From XYD12-FULL-36-8 sp964613805 (GTDB lineage Bacteria > Bacteroidota > Ignavibacteria > Ignavibacteriales > Ignavibacteriaceae), in contig CAZTJF010000002.1 of assembly GCA_964613805.1 (NCBI GenBank), forward strand, positions 228,929 to 292,928: a DNA stretch of 64,000 bases, read 5' to 3'. The notes under the pieces were generated by a model. That model had not been told where the DNA came from. It was given only the letters and a program-made list of their open reading frames with translations, and searched no databases. Positions 26,886 to 35,995 of this stretch are shown in pieces; the first letter of the stretch is position 1; each line of letters begins with the position of its first letter. The position numbers and the translations under genes were made by a program.

Positions 26886-26936
26886 GTAACCTTCGAGGTT
26901 ACACCCCGACAGAGCATCTCAAACCTCAAAGGTTAC
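26886..26936. terminator. Paired hairpins between convergent genes
   Basis: GTAACCT-TCG-AGGTTAC (26886-26902) and AACCT-CAA-AGGTT (26922-26934) lie between the converging EamA (+) and DUF1028 (-) genes. The two hairpins share the AACCT/AGGTT core, so they look like copies of one short repeat that could end transcription from both sides. Confidence 0.5.
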
Positions 26937-26953
26937 ATTTAATGAAATTGTCA

Positions 26954-27937
26954 CTACCTCATGATTTCCTTTAACCGTTCTTCACTCACGTTCAACAAAC
27001 CGCTTGGTATCAATCTCGGAGTAAGCACTTTCCAATTTTTATCTTTTGCGAAGATTTCTTTTAACATAGGCAACGCCTCATTAAATCTACCATTGTTTGC
27101 AAGAGTGATTGCAGTCCAGTATTTCATTTCCAAATTTTCGGGAAACATTTCCATTGCGGCTGAATATTCTTGCATTGCCTTTTCCATATCATTTTTTTCA
27201 ACAGCAAGGTCACCGTTGTTCATGTGTTCATAAGCTCGATGAACTTTAAGCAATCTTCTCAATTCTACCAGCGGTTCGGGACTATCATCTACTCTTAAAT
27301 CAATTAAACGATCTTCCCAAACTTTCCCGGTTGATTTGCCTCGCACAACAAGCAGCGCTGCGGATTGTCTGCCGCGAATATCTCCTCCTGCATTTTCAGC
27401 AGCTTCAAGCGCAATAAGCATTCTCTCTGCTAAAGGACCAGATGATTTTGTGAATGCTTCTGCCATTGAAGGCCAAATTCGATCATTAGACATTAGATTC
27501 GCCTGTACAGAAAAACCATCTCCCACAATATTTCCAGCCGGTTGAATGCATTTCTTCCCGGTGAAAGATGCAGCATTGCCTTTTGCATCCAGCACGGCAA
27601 GCTGACGGAAATCTCTTCCTTCATCGGTTGACAGTAATTCATCAACAACTTCTTGAGGAGTCTTGCCCTGCTTCAGTAATTCTAAAGCTCTGGGACCAAA
27701 AGAAACGTTCACAAATGACTGAGTTGCGACAACTCCAACGCCTGCCTCACCCCATGAAACCACTGTTCCTACTGAAAACCAATGCGACTGAACTGCAACT
27801 CCCATATCACCAGTTTCAGAATCGAATGCAACAATCGAATAAGTGTGAGCTAAAGGTGAATCGGTTTTATACTGCTTTGCATGACTAACTGAGAATAAAA
27901 AATAAAAAGACAAGATCATTATGAGAACTGATTTCAT
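26954..27937 (-). CDS. Secreted DUF1028 (Ntn-hydrolase-like) protein
   Basis: Exported protein, 327 aa, signal peptide at residues 1-20 (FSVSHAKQ). The DUF1028 domain (about 28-225) opens with THE-like HTYSIVAFDSETGDMGVAVQ and contains SWGEAGVGVVATQSF, LLKQGKTPQEVVDELL and VQANLMSN. The family is predicted to have an Ntn-hydrolase fold, with activity unproven. A C-terminal helical, TPR-like stretch (about 235-310) contains YEHMNNGDLAVEKNDMEKAM and AITLANNGRFNEALPMLKEI. Start ATG 27937 has a good AGGAGA upstream. It probably has its own promoter or reads through from the M28 peptidase gene 128 nt upstream. Confidence 0.83.
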   Translation of the reverse strand: MKSVLIMILSFYFLFSVSHAKQYKTDSPLAHTYSIVAFDSETGDMGVAVQSHWFSVGTVVSWGEAGVGVVATQSFVNVSFGPRALELLKQGKTPQEVVDELLSTDEGRDFRQLAVLDAKGNAASFTGKKCIQPAGNIVGDGFSVQANLMSNDRIWPSMAEAFTKSSGPLAERMLIALEAAENAGGDIRGRQSAALLVVRGKSTGKVWEDRLIDLRVDDSPEPLVELRRLLKVHRAYEHMNNGDLAVEKNDMEKAMQEYSAAMEMFPENLEMKYWTAITLANNGRFNEALPMLKEIFAKDKNWKVLTPRLIPSGLLNVSEERLKEIMR

Positions 27938-28026
27938 AGTATCTCCTGTTCGAAATTATTACAAAATAATGGTGATTAGTGTTATTAGAAAGATAGTTCG
28001 CGGGAATATGATTATCAATATACTGT

Positions 28027-28050
28027 GGGGACACAGCTCGCTGTGTCCCC
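28027..28050. repeat. GC-rich perfect hairpin
   Basis: GGGGACACAGC and GCTGTGTCCCC form an 11-bp perfect stem with a TC loop, 15 nt after the M28 peptidase stop on the - strand. It could be a terminator or a dispersed palindromic repeat; no T-run follows. Confidence 0.6.
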
Positions 28051-28065
28051 GTCAATTATTATTAC

Positions 28066-30456
28066 TTATCGAAGCAGGATCATCTTTTTAATGCTGGAGA
28101 ATTTTCCAGCTTCCAGTTTATAAAAATACATTCCGCTTGATAATCCGTTGGCATCAAACTCAACTTCATAAAATCCTGCAGACTTGGCTTCATTTACAAG
28201 CGTAACTACTTCATTTCCGAGTACATCGTAAACTTTTAGTGTAACATGCTCACCCCTTGCCCCTTCAAGGAGAGGACTATCTGCTGAAGGTATGGAGAAT
28301 CTAATTTTGGTAGATGGATTGAATGGATTTGGATAGTTCTGTTCTAATGTATAATCAGTAATCATACCGAATTCAACTTCAATAACATTTGAATACTCGA
28401 AGGTACCATCAAAGTCAATTTGCTTTAAGCGGTAATATGATTTTCCTATAACAGGATTCTTATCTGCGAAATGATAATTATGAACCTCCGACGAAGTTCC
28501 AAAACCATTCACAAATGCAATTACCTCCCAATCATTTTGACTTTTAACATTTGACATTTGACTTCGCTGAATTTCAAATCCCATGTTATTAGTTTCTGTT
28601 GCAGTTATCCAATTTAGCTGGATTTCATTATTCAAAACGGTTCCAATAAACGACACAAGTTCTACAGGAACAGCGCTGTTGTAAACCGATATTTTAACAT
28701 TATCCACATACCAGCCGTCAAGATTTTGAGAACCATCAGTTCGAAAATAAAATCTTAAACTTATCGGCTGATTAGCATAACTTGTTATGTCTATAATCTC
28801 ATGCACCCACGTTGACTGTGTGCCGTCGTAAAGCGGTTGACCTGGCGGCTGAAACGAACCCGTTCCAAGATTTGTGTATTGTCCTGCTAACGCTGTCCAA
28901 TTAGTTCCGCCATCAGTTGAGATTTGAACCTGACCATAATCCCAATTATTTTCGATTGCCCATTGTGCATCAAATTCAAGCGTCGCTCCAAGAACGTTAG
29001 TGAAATTTATTGGATTATTGTACCTCAATGTTGCTGTGGTGTTGGAAACATAATTTCCTCCCGGAGAATCTGTAAACGACGATGGTGCAGAAACATATTT
29101 TGATGTGGTGATATTCCATCCTCCAGCGGTTGTCCAATTGGTAATATTATTTGCTTCATCTGACATTGCAACTGTAAGTTCTGCAACAAAAAACTGAAAG
29201 AATGTCGTCGGTGGTGTACTGCCGGGAGGATTAAACCCGCCGCCGCCAATTGGCAATGTTTTTACCATTGATCCATTTGCATCTTGTGCTGCAAGATAAT
29301 ATTGAACTACCATGCCGAGCGGCAAAGCAGGAATTGTAAAATTATAGCTGCCGCTTTCGGTTGGCGTTCCAATAATTCCATTGAACTGTCCAAATGATCC
29401 GCCGCCCTGTTTTGTTCTGTAGTACAATCTTGGAGCTAAAGCACCTGAGCCAATTTGCAATCCTGTTGAAATGAATGAACTTGTATTTATTACTTGAGGA
29501 GTAGTGATAGATGCAATCGGCGTGTGAGCAATATCGAGATTAAGATTCAGTGCAAAGGAAGCAAGCGTACCAAAAGCAAGCTTTGCGGATTTTGTGTAAT
29601 ACGGCTGATTGAAATATTGAAGCAGATCATTTACTGTGTGATAGTATTGATGAAAATCATTATCATCCTCAATAAGAAGAATTGCTCCATAACCTTTAGT
29701 CCAGAAAGATGCATGATCACTTGCTGTTATTCCCGGGTTATAAGAAACAATGCTCAAGCCAATTCCATACTGTATATTTACTTCAACCATTTTGTTATAA
29801 AGTTGAATTGACGAACCTACCGGACGATTGTGAACATTGCAAACACCATCGTTATTGGAATCGTAAGCTATCATATCCAAATTAATTACTCCCAGGATCG
29901 AATCTCCGGCATTAGCAGCTTGAGTTGCATAATAATCACTGCCCACTAATCCTTGTTCCTCTTCATCCCAAAGCGCATAAACGATTGTGAAAGGAAATGA
30001 GTATTGAGAAAAGATTCTTGCGGCTTCAATTACAGCAGCAGTTCCACTCGCATTATCATCGGCTCCGGGTGCAGTTGTTCCTGAAGGCATATCATCAAAG
30101 TGTGCACAGATCATATATTTCTTGTTTGGAAATTCTGTGCCGATTTGTGTTGCAATTACATTCTTGCCGGTTGTACTGAAGGATTGAATTGTGGTGGTTA
30201 ATCCATAAGACTGTAATTTCTGTTTGATGTAAGTTTCTGCAAGTGCATTGCCTGGTTGATTTTTATTTCGCGATAAAATGGTCTGCGATGTTCCATTAAT
30301 TACAGTCGGAACAGCACCTGAAAGTTCTTTAACAAAATAAATCAATGAATCTTGCTTAACTGAATTGATTATCTGCTGAACAACCGGAGATTGAGAAAGA
30401 AGACTTGATTGAAAAATGAATAGTGAAATCACAAAGAGTTGTAGAAACTTTTTCAT
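28066..30456 (-). CDS. T9SS-exported M28 family aminopeptidase
   Basis: Zinc peptidase of family M28, 796 aa. Signal peptide at about residues 1-21. The peptidase domain (about 80-300) has metal and catalytic residues in HFDDMPSG (about 118), GADDNASG (about 131), DEEEQG (about 166), DMIAYDSNNDG (about 195) and the late SDHASFW and YHTVND His residues. A beta-rich middle holds a jelly-roll-like segment (about 440-610). The C-terminal T9SS sorting domain starts at LEQNYPNPFNPST (about 705) and ends MILLR. It should therefore be cleaved and released or anchored at the cell surface by T9SS, to degrade external peptides. The sorting domain contains an extra piece SPLLEGARGE absent from the other sorting domains in this window. 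Start has GAGG upstream. Confidence 0.9.
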   Translation of the reverse strand: MKKFLQLFVISLFIFQSSLLSQSPVVQQIINSVKQDSLIYFVKELSGAVPTVINGTSQTILSRNKNQPGNALAETYIKQKLQSYGLTTTIQSFSTTGKNVIATQIGTEFPNKKYMICAHFDDMPSGTTAPGADDNASGTAAVIEAARIFSQYSFPFTIVYALWDEEEQGLVGSDYYATQAANAGDSILGVINLDMIAYDSNNDGVCNVHNRPVGSSIQLYNKMVEVNIQYGIGLSIVSYNPGITASDHASFWTKGYGAILLIEDDNDFHQYYHTVNDLLQYFNQPYYTKSAKLAFGTLASFALNLNLDIAHTPIASITTPQVINTSSFISTGLQIGSGALAPRLYYRTKQGGGSFGQFNGIIGTPTESGSYNFTIPALPLGMVVQYYLAAQDANGSMVKTLPIGGGGFNPPGSTPPTTFFQFFVAELTVAMSDEANNITNWTTAGGWNITTSKYVSAPSSFTDSPGGNYVSNTTATLRYNNPINFTNVLGATLEFDAQWAIENNWDYGQVQISTDGGTNWTALAGQYTNLGTGSFQPPGQPLYDGTQSTWVHEIIDITSYANQPISLRFYFRTDGSQNLDGWYVDNVKISVYNSAVPVELVSFIGTVLNNEIQLNWITATETNNMGFEIQRSQMSNVKSQNDWEVIAFVNGFGTSSEVHNYHFADKNPVIGKSYYRLKQIDFDGTFEYSNVIEVEFGMITDYTLEQNYPNPFNPSTKIRFSIPSADSPLLEGARGEHVTLKVYDVLGNEVVTLVNEAKSAGFYEVEFDANGLSSGMYFYKLEAGKFSSIKKMILLR
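28250..28282. repeat. In-frame palindromic insert inside a T9SS sorting domain
   Basis: On the coding strand this reads CTCTCCTTGAAGGGGCAAGG then GGTGAG, with CCTTG/CAAGG and CTC/GAG pairing. It encodes PLLEGARGE between FSIPSAD and HVTLKVYDVLG. Other sorting domains in the window have only about four residues at this point, so some 30 nt appear added in frame. Confidence 0.6.
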
Positions 30457-30797
30457 ATTACCTCTAATAGTTAGTATAAAGTATCAATATGTTTTAATCG
30501 GGAGAATATTTCGGGTAAAACCTCGGCAGGCAGCTTAATGATGATTCAACTCATGCTTCCCCAGAGTAGAAATAAATTCCCACATGAAACTTGGGAATAT
30601 TTTACTCTACAATCAAGAAAGAAAATTGGTAATGTTTAAGTTGAACCACCATTTTGAAGCAATAAAAATTGGAACTACTGTTTTGTGTTAAGTAGCCAAA
30701 TTACGGCCCATACACTTTGTTACACCAATGGCTGAGAGATTATTCCCAGCCATTTTATTTTTATGATAGATATATTTTTAGGTAACTAAAGACTTCG
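30457..30797. other. Intergenic gap with hairpin
   Basis: 341 nt between the M28 and M3 peptidase genes (both -). It holds the presumed promoter of the M28 gene and a hairpin at 30727-30754 (AATGGCTG/CAGCCATT) near the M3 stop. On the + strand that hairpin is followed by TTATTTTTAT, but no + gene needs it. No ORF looks real. Confidence 0.45.
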
Positions 30798-32681
30798 TTA
30801 CAATTTGTCAATTTCCTGTTCGAGAAGTGAAACAAGTTCATTCATCCTGTCGATTACCGATTTAACAACCTCCGGTTTTGTTAGATCCACACCTGCCTTT
30901 TTCAATTGTTCCATCGGATAATCGTTCCCGCCCGATTTTAACAAATTGATATATCTCTCAATAACTTTTTGCCACTCTTTATCAGAAGATGTTCGGTATT
31001 CGTTATAAAGCTGTGATGATGAGGCAAAACAAGTTGCATACTGAAAAACATAGAACGGTACAGTGTAATAATGAGATATCCTTGCCCATACATAATTTAT
31101 GAATTCATTTTTTTCTACGGTATCGCCATTGTAGGCAGTATTTAATTCATCCATTATGCCGGTAAGAACATCGGCAGTAATTGGTTCGCCTTTTTCAACT
31201 AATTTATGAACCTGTAATTCGAAGTCTGCCAATTGCGTCTGAAAATAAAACGTACCTGTAATATTCTTTATGGATTGCTGAATAAGTGATATTCTCTCCT
31301 TTGGATCCGTGGTACGCTTCAGAAGATAATCTAGCAAAAGTGCTTCATTAAATGTTGATGCAACTTCAGCGACGAAAAGAGTATAACCCGAATTGGCAAA
31401 CGGCTGATTTTCATATGAAAGAAGCGTGTGCATAGTATGACCCAATTCATGACCAAGTGTGAAAACATTATCAAGTGTTTCATTGTAGTTCATAAGCATG
31501 TATGGATGAACGCCATATACACCCGCAGAATAAGCGCCTGATTGTTTACCGGTACTTTCGTAAACATCAACCCATCCGCTCCCCAAGGCTTTTTTATATT
31601 TCTCAGTATACTCTTTTCCAAGCGGTTCAATAGAAGAAAGTGCCCATTCTTTAGCTTGTTCGTAAGGATAAGTTTTTAAAAAATCCGTTAACGGAATTGA
31701 TCCATCGTAGGAGTGATATTTTTCCAAACCCAGGATTTTCTTTCTTAAGCGATTATATTTTTTTAATGGTTCAGTATTCGCTTTGACTGTATTTACTAGG
31801 TTTTCATAAACAGCTACAGGAATATTATTTCCTTCAAGTGCCGACTCGAGGCAGGATGAATAATTTCTCGCTTGTGCATTTGCCCAGTAGCTCTGGCAAA
31901 TCGCATTATAAATTGCCGCATAAGTATTTTTGTTTTGTACATAAGTTTTGTAATGCGCCTCGAATACTGTCTTTCTATCATCTTGGTTACGGTTTGTTGA
32001 AAGAACTCTTGAATAGTTTCCGTTTGTTGCTTTTATTTGTTCGCCTTTTGATAAAGTTACAGTGGGAAAATCTACATCTGCAGTTGAAAGTTTAGTATAA
32101 ACATCATTTGGCGTATTATTAAATTGGGAGAAGTACGATATTAACTTCTCTTTATCGGCATCGAGAACATGAGTCTGTAAACGGTAAAGATTTTCTATGC
32201 CAAATCTGTAGGGTTCAAATTCTTTATTGCCATTAAGCCATTTCTCCATAGTTGTCCAAGGTATTTCCAGCATTTCAGGATTTATCCACGACGTTGCTGT
32301 ATTGTAATCTGCAAAAGCAATCTGAACTTTTTGCAGGTTAGCAGCCGCATCTTGATTTCGAGTATCTAAGCTATATGTGAGCTGCGGGTACCGATAAACT
32401 TTGTAAGATAAAATTCCCAGTTCATCTGATAATTTTTGAACTTTCAGAAGAACTTCCGGACCGGTTTTTAATTTTCCTTTATACTGAGTTACTTCATCCA
32501 TCTTGGATTGTAAGTCTTTAAGTCCGCTTTCCCATTCATTCCAGTTTCTATATATATCATTCAACTTCCACTTATATTCAGCCGGAATTTCATCCCGATT
32601 TTCGTAAACCTTTTGTGCATTTACATTCGACACAAAAGAAATCATTAGAAAAAACAAAAAGTACTTGAGCAAAGTTTGCAT
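30798..32681 (-). CDS. pepF: M3 family oligoendopeptidase F with signal peptide
   Basis: Metallopeptidase of family M3 (PepF type), 627 aa. The zinc motif HELGHTMH is at about residues 413-420, inside TLGHELGHTMHTLLSY, with the downstream Glu in NEALLLDYLL (about 444). The N-terminal oligoendopeptidase F helical domain is present (YPQLTYSLDTRNQD, about 97-110). Unlike typical cytoplasmic PepF, it begins with a clear signal peptide (about residues 1-22, FFLMISFVSNVNAQ), so it should act in the periplasm. It probably finishes digestion of peptides released by secreted peptidases such as the neighbouring M28 enzyme. Length is normal. Start ATG has AAGGAC upstream. Confidence 0.9.
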   Translation of the reverse strand: MQTLLKYFLFFLMISFVSNVNAQKVYENRDEIPAEYKWKLNDIYRNWNEWESGLKDLQSKMDEVTQYKGKLKTGPEVLLKVQKLSDELGILSYKVYRYPQLTYSLDTRNQDAAANLQKVQIAFADYNTATSWINPEMLEIPWTTMEKWLNGNKEFEPYRFGIENLYRLQTHVLDADKEKLISYFSQFNNTPNDVYTKLSTADVDFPTVTLSKGEQIKATNGNYSRVLSTNRNQDDRKTVFEAHYKTYVQNKNTYAAIYNAICQSYWANAQARNYSSCLESALEGNNIPVAVYENLVNTVKANTEPLKKYNRLRKKILGLEKYHSYDGSIPLTDFLKTYPYEQAKEWALSSIEPLGKEYTEKYKKALGSGWVDVYESTGKQSGAYSAGVYGVHPYMLMNYNETLDNVFTLGHELGHTMHTLLSYENQPFANSGYTLFVAEVASTFNEALLLDYLLKRTTDPKERISLIQQSIKNITGTFYFQTQLADFELQVHKLVEKGEPITADVLTGIMDELNTAYNGDTVEKNEFINYVWARISHYYTVPFYVFQYATCFASSSQLYNEYRTSSDKEWQKVIERYINLLKSGGNDYPMEQLKKAGVDLTKPEVVKSVIDRMNELVSLLEQEIDKL

Positions 32682-32777
32682 GGTTTGTCCTTAAATAATT
32701 GATTAATAATATGCTTTGATGATTTAAGAACCTTTATAGTTCTTGTTTATCAATATAAACTAAATTTAGATTTCTGG

Positions 32778-35441
32778 TTATAGCCAATACGAAATTTTTA
32801 TCAAGAATATATTATCAGCTCTCAAATCAAAAAGATTCTTCATCGAATTGCCGAAATTAAACTCTCCATTAGCTTCAACATCCTGTCGATTCTGTGTCCA
32901 AACAAAATAGAGAGCCGAACCGGGTAAATATTCCCATCGCAATACAGCACTGCCGCGAAGAGATAAATAATTAAAATCAGGATTCCCAATGGTATTGGCA
33001 CTTGCAGGACCCGTTCCATCCGGATCAAGAGTATACGAAGTAATCTCACCTGATGGTGATGTGTTGTTTACTATTGTTGAACCATTTTCACCATATTTCA
33101 GGAACTCGTATCCTTTGGATTTTTGCAAAGCTTTAAATTCGGTGTATTTTCCGGAAACAATCAGCGGCTGCATATATACCTGGAAACTAAGTGTAGGACT
33201 TATAATCCAGTCTGCACGAATATCAGTAGCTAATGTTGTTTGCTCAAGCTTTGCAAATATGTACCGTTTGCTAAAAGTTTCTTGAGATATTGGATCAGTA
33301 AATGCGCCAATCCATTGTGCGTTAAAATTGTCTTTAGAAAAATCCGGACCAATTTGAACTGTTAGAGTTGGCGAAATCTTGAACTCAACGTTTGCATAAA
33401 TTTCCTTACTATTTTGATTATTGCCATAAACAGTGTTCCCTCCAGCATATAAAACCCACCATTCTCTGTTGTCACTATTGAGATTAAGATTGTATGAACG
33501 ACTTATTGGGTTGAGCGTTAAAGGTCCGCCCCTTGTGCGTCGAGCATTATAAGACTCGGGATTATAGATAAAGGAAAAGTTCGCTCCCGATAGATCTGCA
33601 AATGTGATATAGCTTCCTAAAAAGTATCCATGTGCGGTTTTATTACCACCAAAATCAAAACTTCCAAATGTGGCAGCATTAATTCCTGCATTTTGATAAA
33701 ATGTTGTTGGCTGAGTAAACCTATAACTCATTGCGAGATGCATGTTTACTAAATCGCTGTATGAGCCAAAACCCAAATCATTAACTTCAAATTCAGGACT
33801 TAACCAGCCCACAGCTGCATTGACTGTAAATTCACCTCGATTTTTATTCAACATCAAGCGTCCTGCATAGCCAGTCAATGATGTTGCAGAACTATCAACG
33901 CCAATATGGTTTGCATCAGGGCGTTGGAAATAATGTCCTGATCCTCTTTGAAGAGCAATCATTCTATTTTGATCCCCGCTTACACGCGATACAGCAGACC
34001 AACCGGTAAGTACGTAAGTTCTTTCCTCGTCTAAAAAGGTCCAGCCATCAGCGCCAATAACAAATGCATCCCGATTAAGATAATTTTTCAAGCTCGCATC
34101 ATTGAAGAAACGATTTGTAAAAGTTGACAGCACTCCCAATCCCTGCAATCCTTCATTAAAGTCTTTTCGAATTCTAAATACACCATAGTAAGTTAAAGGT
34201 TCTACTTCCAGACTTAAACGTTGTCCCCCCAGATCAATATCGGCAAATTCACGACGAGTTATTGCCTGTATCGTACCAATTTGCCAATCATTTAAAACTC
34301 TTCCAGAAACTTTTGCTGCTCCTAATATATGTGTTCCATTTGGAACATCCGCATAGTCGTGATTTGGCAATCTTCCTTGCGGTGCACGTCCGATTCTTCT
34401 ACTATAAAAAATATTTGCCCCGGGCCAGTTAAAATTCCAATTATTATTGGTACCGCCATTTCCAAAACGATATATGTTAACTCCCTCGGTGAAAAATGGG
34501 CGCTTTTCTTGAAAAGCTGTTTCAACATCTGTTAAGTTTACAACAGCCGGGTCAACCTCAACTTGACCAAAATCAGGATTAATAGTTCCATTAAGCGTGA
34601 GACTATTTCCAAGTCCCGCACGAACATCCAAACCAAAACCCGGAAGATACCGATGCCCAGGGTTGAAAGGATCGTTTGGATCATTACCTATGTATTCAGC
34701 TTTACCTGTAGCATACGGCAATAATTCAAGCTGAGAAGGAGGTTTGATTCCCTTAATTCCAACCAATTCCGGAAATCGTGAAGTAAATCCATTTTCATTA
34801 CGCGGTGTATAGGCAATCATTGCTGTTTCTGCATTGCGGCTAATAAAACGTTCAACATTAACCCCCCATACCTGCACATCTTCTTCTTTAAATCGAAGCT
34901 GCGAGTATGGAATTTTCATTTCCACCGACCACCCATTTTCATCAATATAAGGAACGCCTTCCCAAACAGCATCCCATGAGAGATCAGTCTGTTTGCTATC
35001 ATTTTCCAACAAGCCATCAGCAAGTGTTCCTGCAGCATTAACATAGAAAAAATACCCGCTTCTTTTATCACCATATGAATCAAGATACAGAACTAATCCA
35101 TCAGATGGATCACCCCAAACAAAATCACGGCGGACAAGTCGTGCTAAAATTGAATCCGGGCTTGAGTCATAGCATTTTGCAGCAAAATAAATTGCATCAT
35201 TGTCATACGCTACCCACACTTCGGTCCGTTGTGAAGATCTTTCACCCTGATTAGGTTCTTGCTGAAATAATTCAGTAAACCCGGGTTTCTGCCAGATACT
35301 TTCAGATAATATACCATCAATTGAAATTTTTTCATCCAATTTCAGGGCGATAATCTCCTTTGCAGAATTGGGTTCAATTGCAGGCACTATATTCTGTACA
35401 GCTACAAACAATAAAAAATATAGATAGACGATATTTTTCAT
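32778..35441 (-). CDS. DUF5916 outer-membrane protein with CBM9-like domain (second)
   Basis: Exported protein, 887 aa, signal peptide at about residues 1-20. The CBM9-like domain (about 35-215) shows DGILSESIWQKPGF and SDGLVLYLDSYGDKRSGYFF. The following DUF5916 region contains NPDFGQVEVDPAVVNL (about 288-303) and AFQEKRPFFTEGVNIY (about 309-324), then a barrel-like C-terminal half ending ISYWL. It belongs to the same superfamily as the 724-aa protein at 7285 but to a clearly different branch (different C-terminus). Function unknown; possibly surface binding or uptake. The strong GGAGAGAAA before the ATG supports the start. Monocistronic by spacing (96 nt to the M3 gene, 554 nt on the other side). 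Confidence 0.8.
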   Translation of the reverse strand: MKNIVYLYFLLFVAVQNIVPAIEPNSAKEIIALKLDEKISIDGILSESIWQKPGFTELFQQEPNQGERSSQRTEVWVAYDNDAIYFAAKCYDSSPDSILARLVRRDFVWGDPSDGLVLYLDSYGDKRSGYFFYVNAAGTLADGLLENDSKQTDLSWDAVWEGVPYIDENGWSVEMKIPYSQLRFKEEDVQVWGVNVERFISRNAETAMIAYTPRNENGFTSRFPELVGIKGIKPPSQLELLPYATGKAEYIGNDPNDPFNPGHRYLPGFGLDVRAGLGNSLTLNGTINPDFGQVEVDPAVVNLTDVETAFQEKRPFFTEGVNIYRFGNGGTNNNWNFNWPGANIFYSRRIGRAPQGRLPNHDYADVPNGTHILGAAKVSGRVLNDWQIGTIQAITRREFADIDLGGQRLSLEVEPLTYYGVFRIRKDFNEGLQGLGVLSTFTNRFFNDASLKNYLNRDAFVIGADGWTFLDEERTYVLTGWSAVSRVSGDQNRMIALQRGSGHYFQRPDANHIGVDSSATSLTGYAGRLMLNKNRGEFTVNAAVGWLSPEFEVNDLGFGSYSDLVNMHLAMSYRFTQPTTFYQNAGINAATFGSFDFGGNKTAHGYFLGSYITFADLSGANFSFIYNPESYNARRTRGGPLTLNPISRSYNLNLNSDNREWWVLYAGGNTVYGNNQNSKEIYANVEFKISPTLTVQIGPDFSKDNFNAQWIGAFTDPISQETFSKRYIFAKLEQTTLATDIRADWIISPTLSFQVYMQPLIVSGKYTEFKALQKSKGYEFLKYGENGSTIVNNTSPSGEITSYTLDPDGTGPASANTIGNPDFNYLSLRGSAVLRWEYLPGSALYFVWTQNRQDVEANGEFNFGNSMKNLFDLRADNIFLIKISYWL

Positions 35442-35995
35442 TTTCTCTCCAATCTATGTATGTTTAATTATTCATGTTTTAGCGATCACAATTTCAACTT
35501 GATTGCTCAAACTTTTCGCTCTGCAGTAGCAATCATAGTAATTGAGATTTCTTTATCTCCTTAGAACTTAATCCGGGAGTCACGATTCTTTCAAACAAGA
35601 TAATTGATGCTTTGATTTTTATGCAAATCTCAAAAAACTAATGGAATGAAACAATTTGATCTTGATGAATGGTATAATTGATTGGTTACGAGGTTAGTAC
35701 GAGATGTGAATTATCAAAGTCAAATAAACATAAAGCCCAGATAATTTATTCTCTGACTAAACTTATATGTTAACTATTCTGGAAATGATTTTGAGATTTT
35801 GGCCCGTCTTATTGTTGTAATAGGATCATCTAAAAATTTCAGGATTTATTACTCGTCCATTATTATCTTAACGAATATGGTTTTGAGCTATCCGCAAACA
35901 AAAAAGCCCTTAATATTTATTAACATTAAGGGCTTGCTTGTGAAAAATTATTTTTTTCAGGGGAATTCGTAAATTTTCCCCTTAAACTTATTTAG
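35442..35995. other. Long intergenic gap
   Basis: 554 nt between the end of the hexuronate operon (35996) and the start of the second DUF5916 gene (35441), both -. The right end holds a strong terminator (35904-35935). The left end must hold the DUF5916 promoter. I see no gene, RNA or repeat in the remaining AT-rich DNA. Confidence 0.6.
35904..35935 (-). terminator. Rho-independent terminator of the hexuronate operon
   Basis: AAGCCCTTAAT and ATTAAGGGCTT form an 11-bp perfect stem. Read on the - strand the hairpin is followed directly by a T-run (GGGCTTTTTTG). It lies about 60 nt after the kduD stop, marking the end of the long pectin/hexuronate transcript. Confidence 0.85.
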
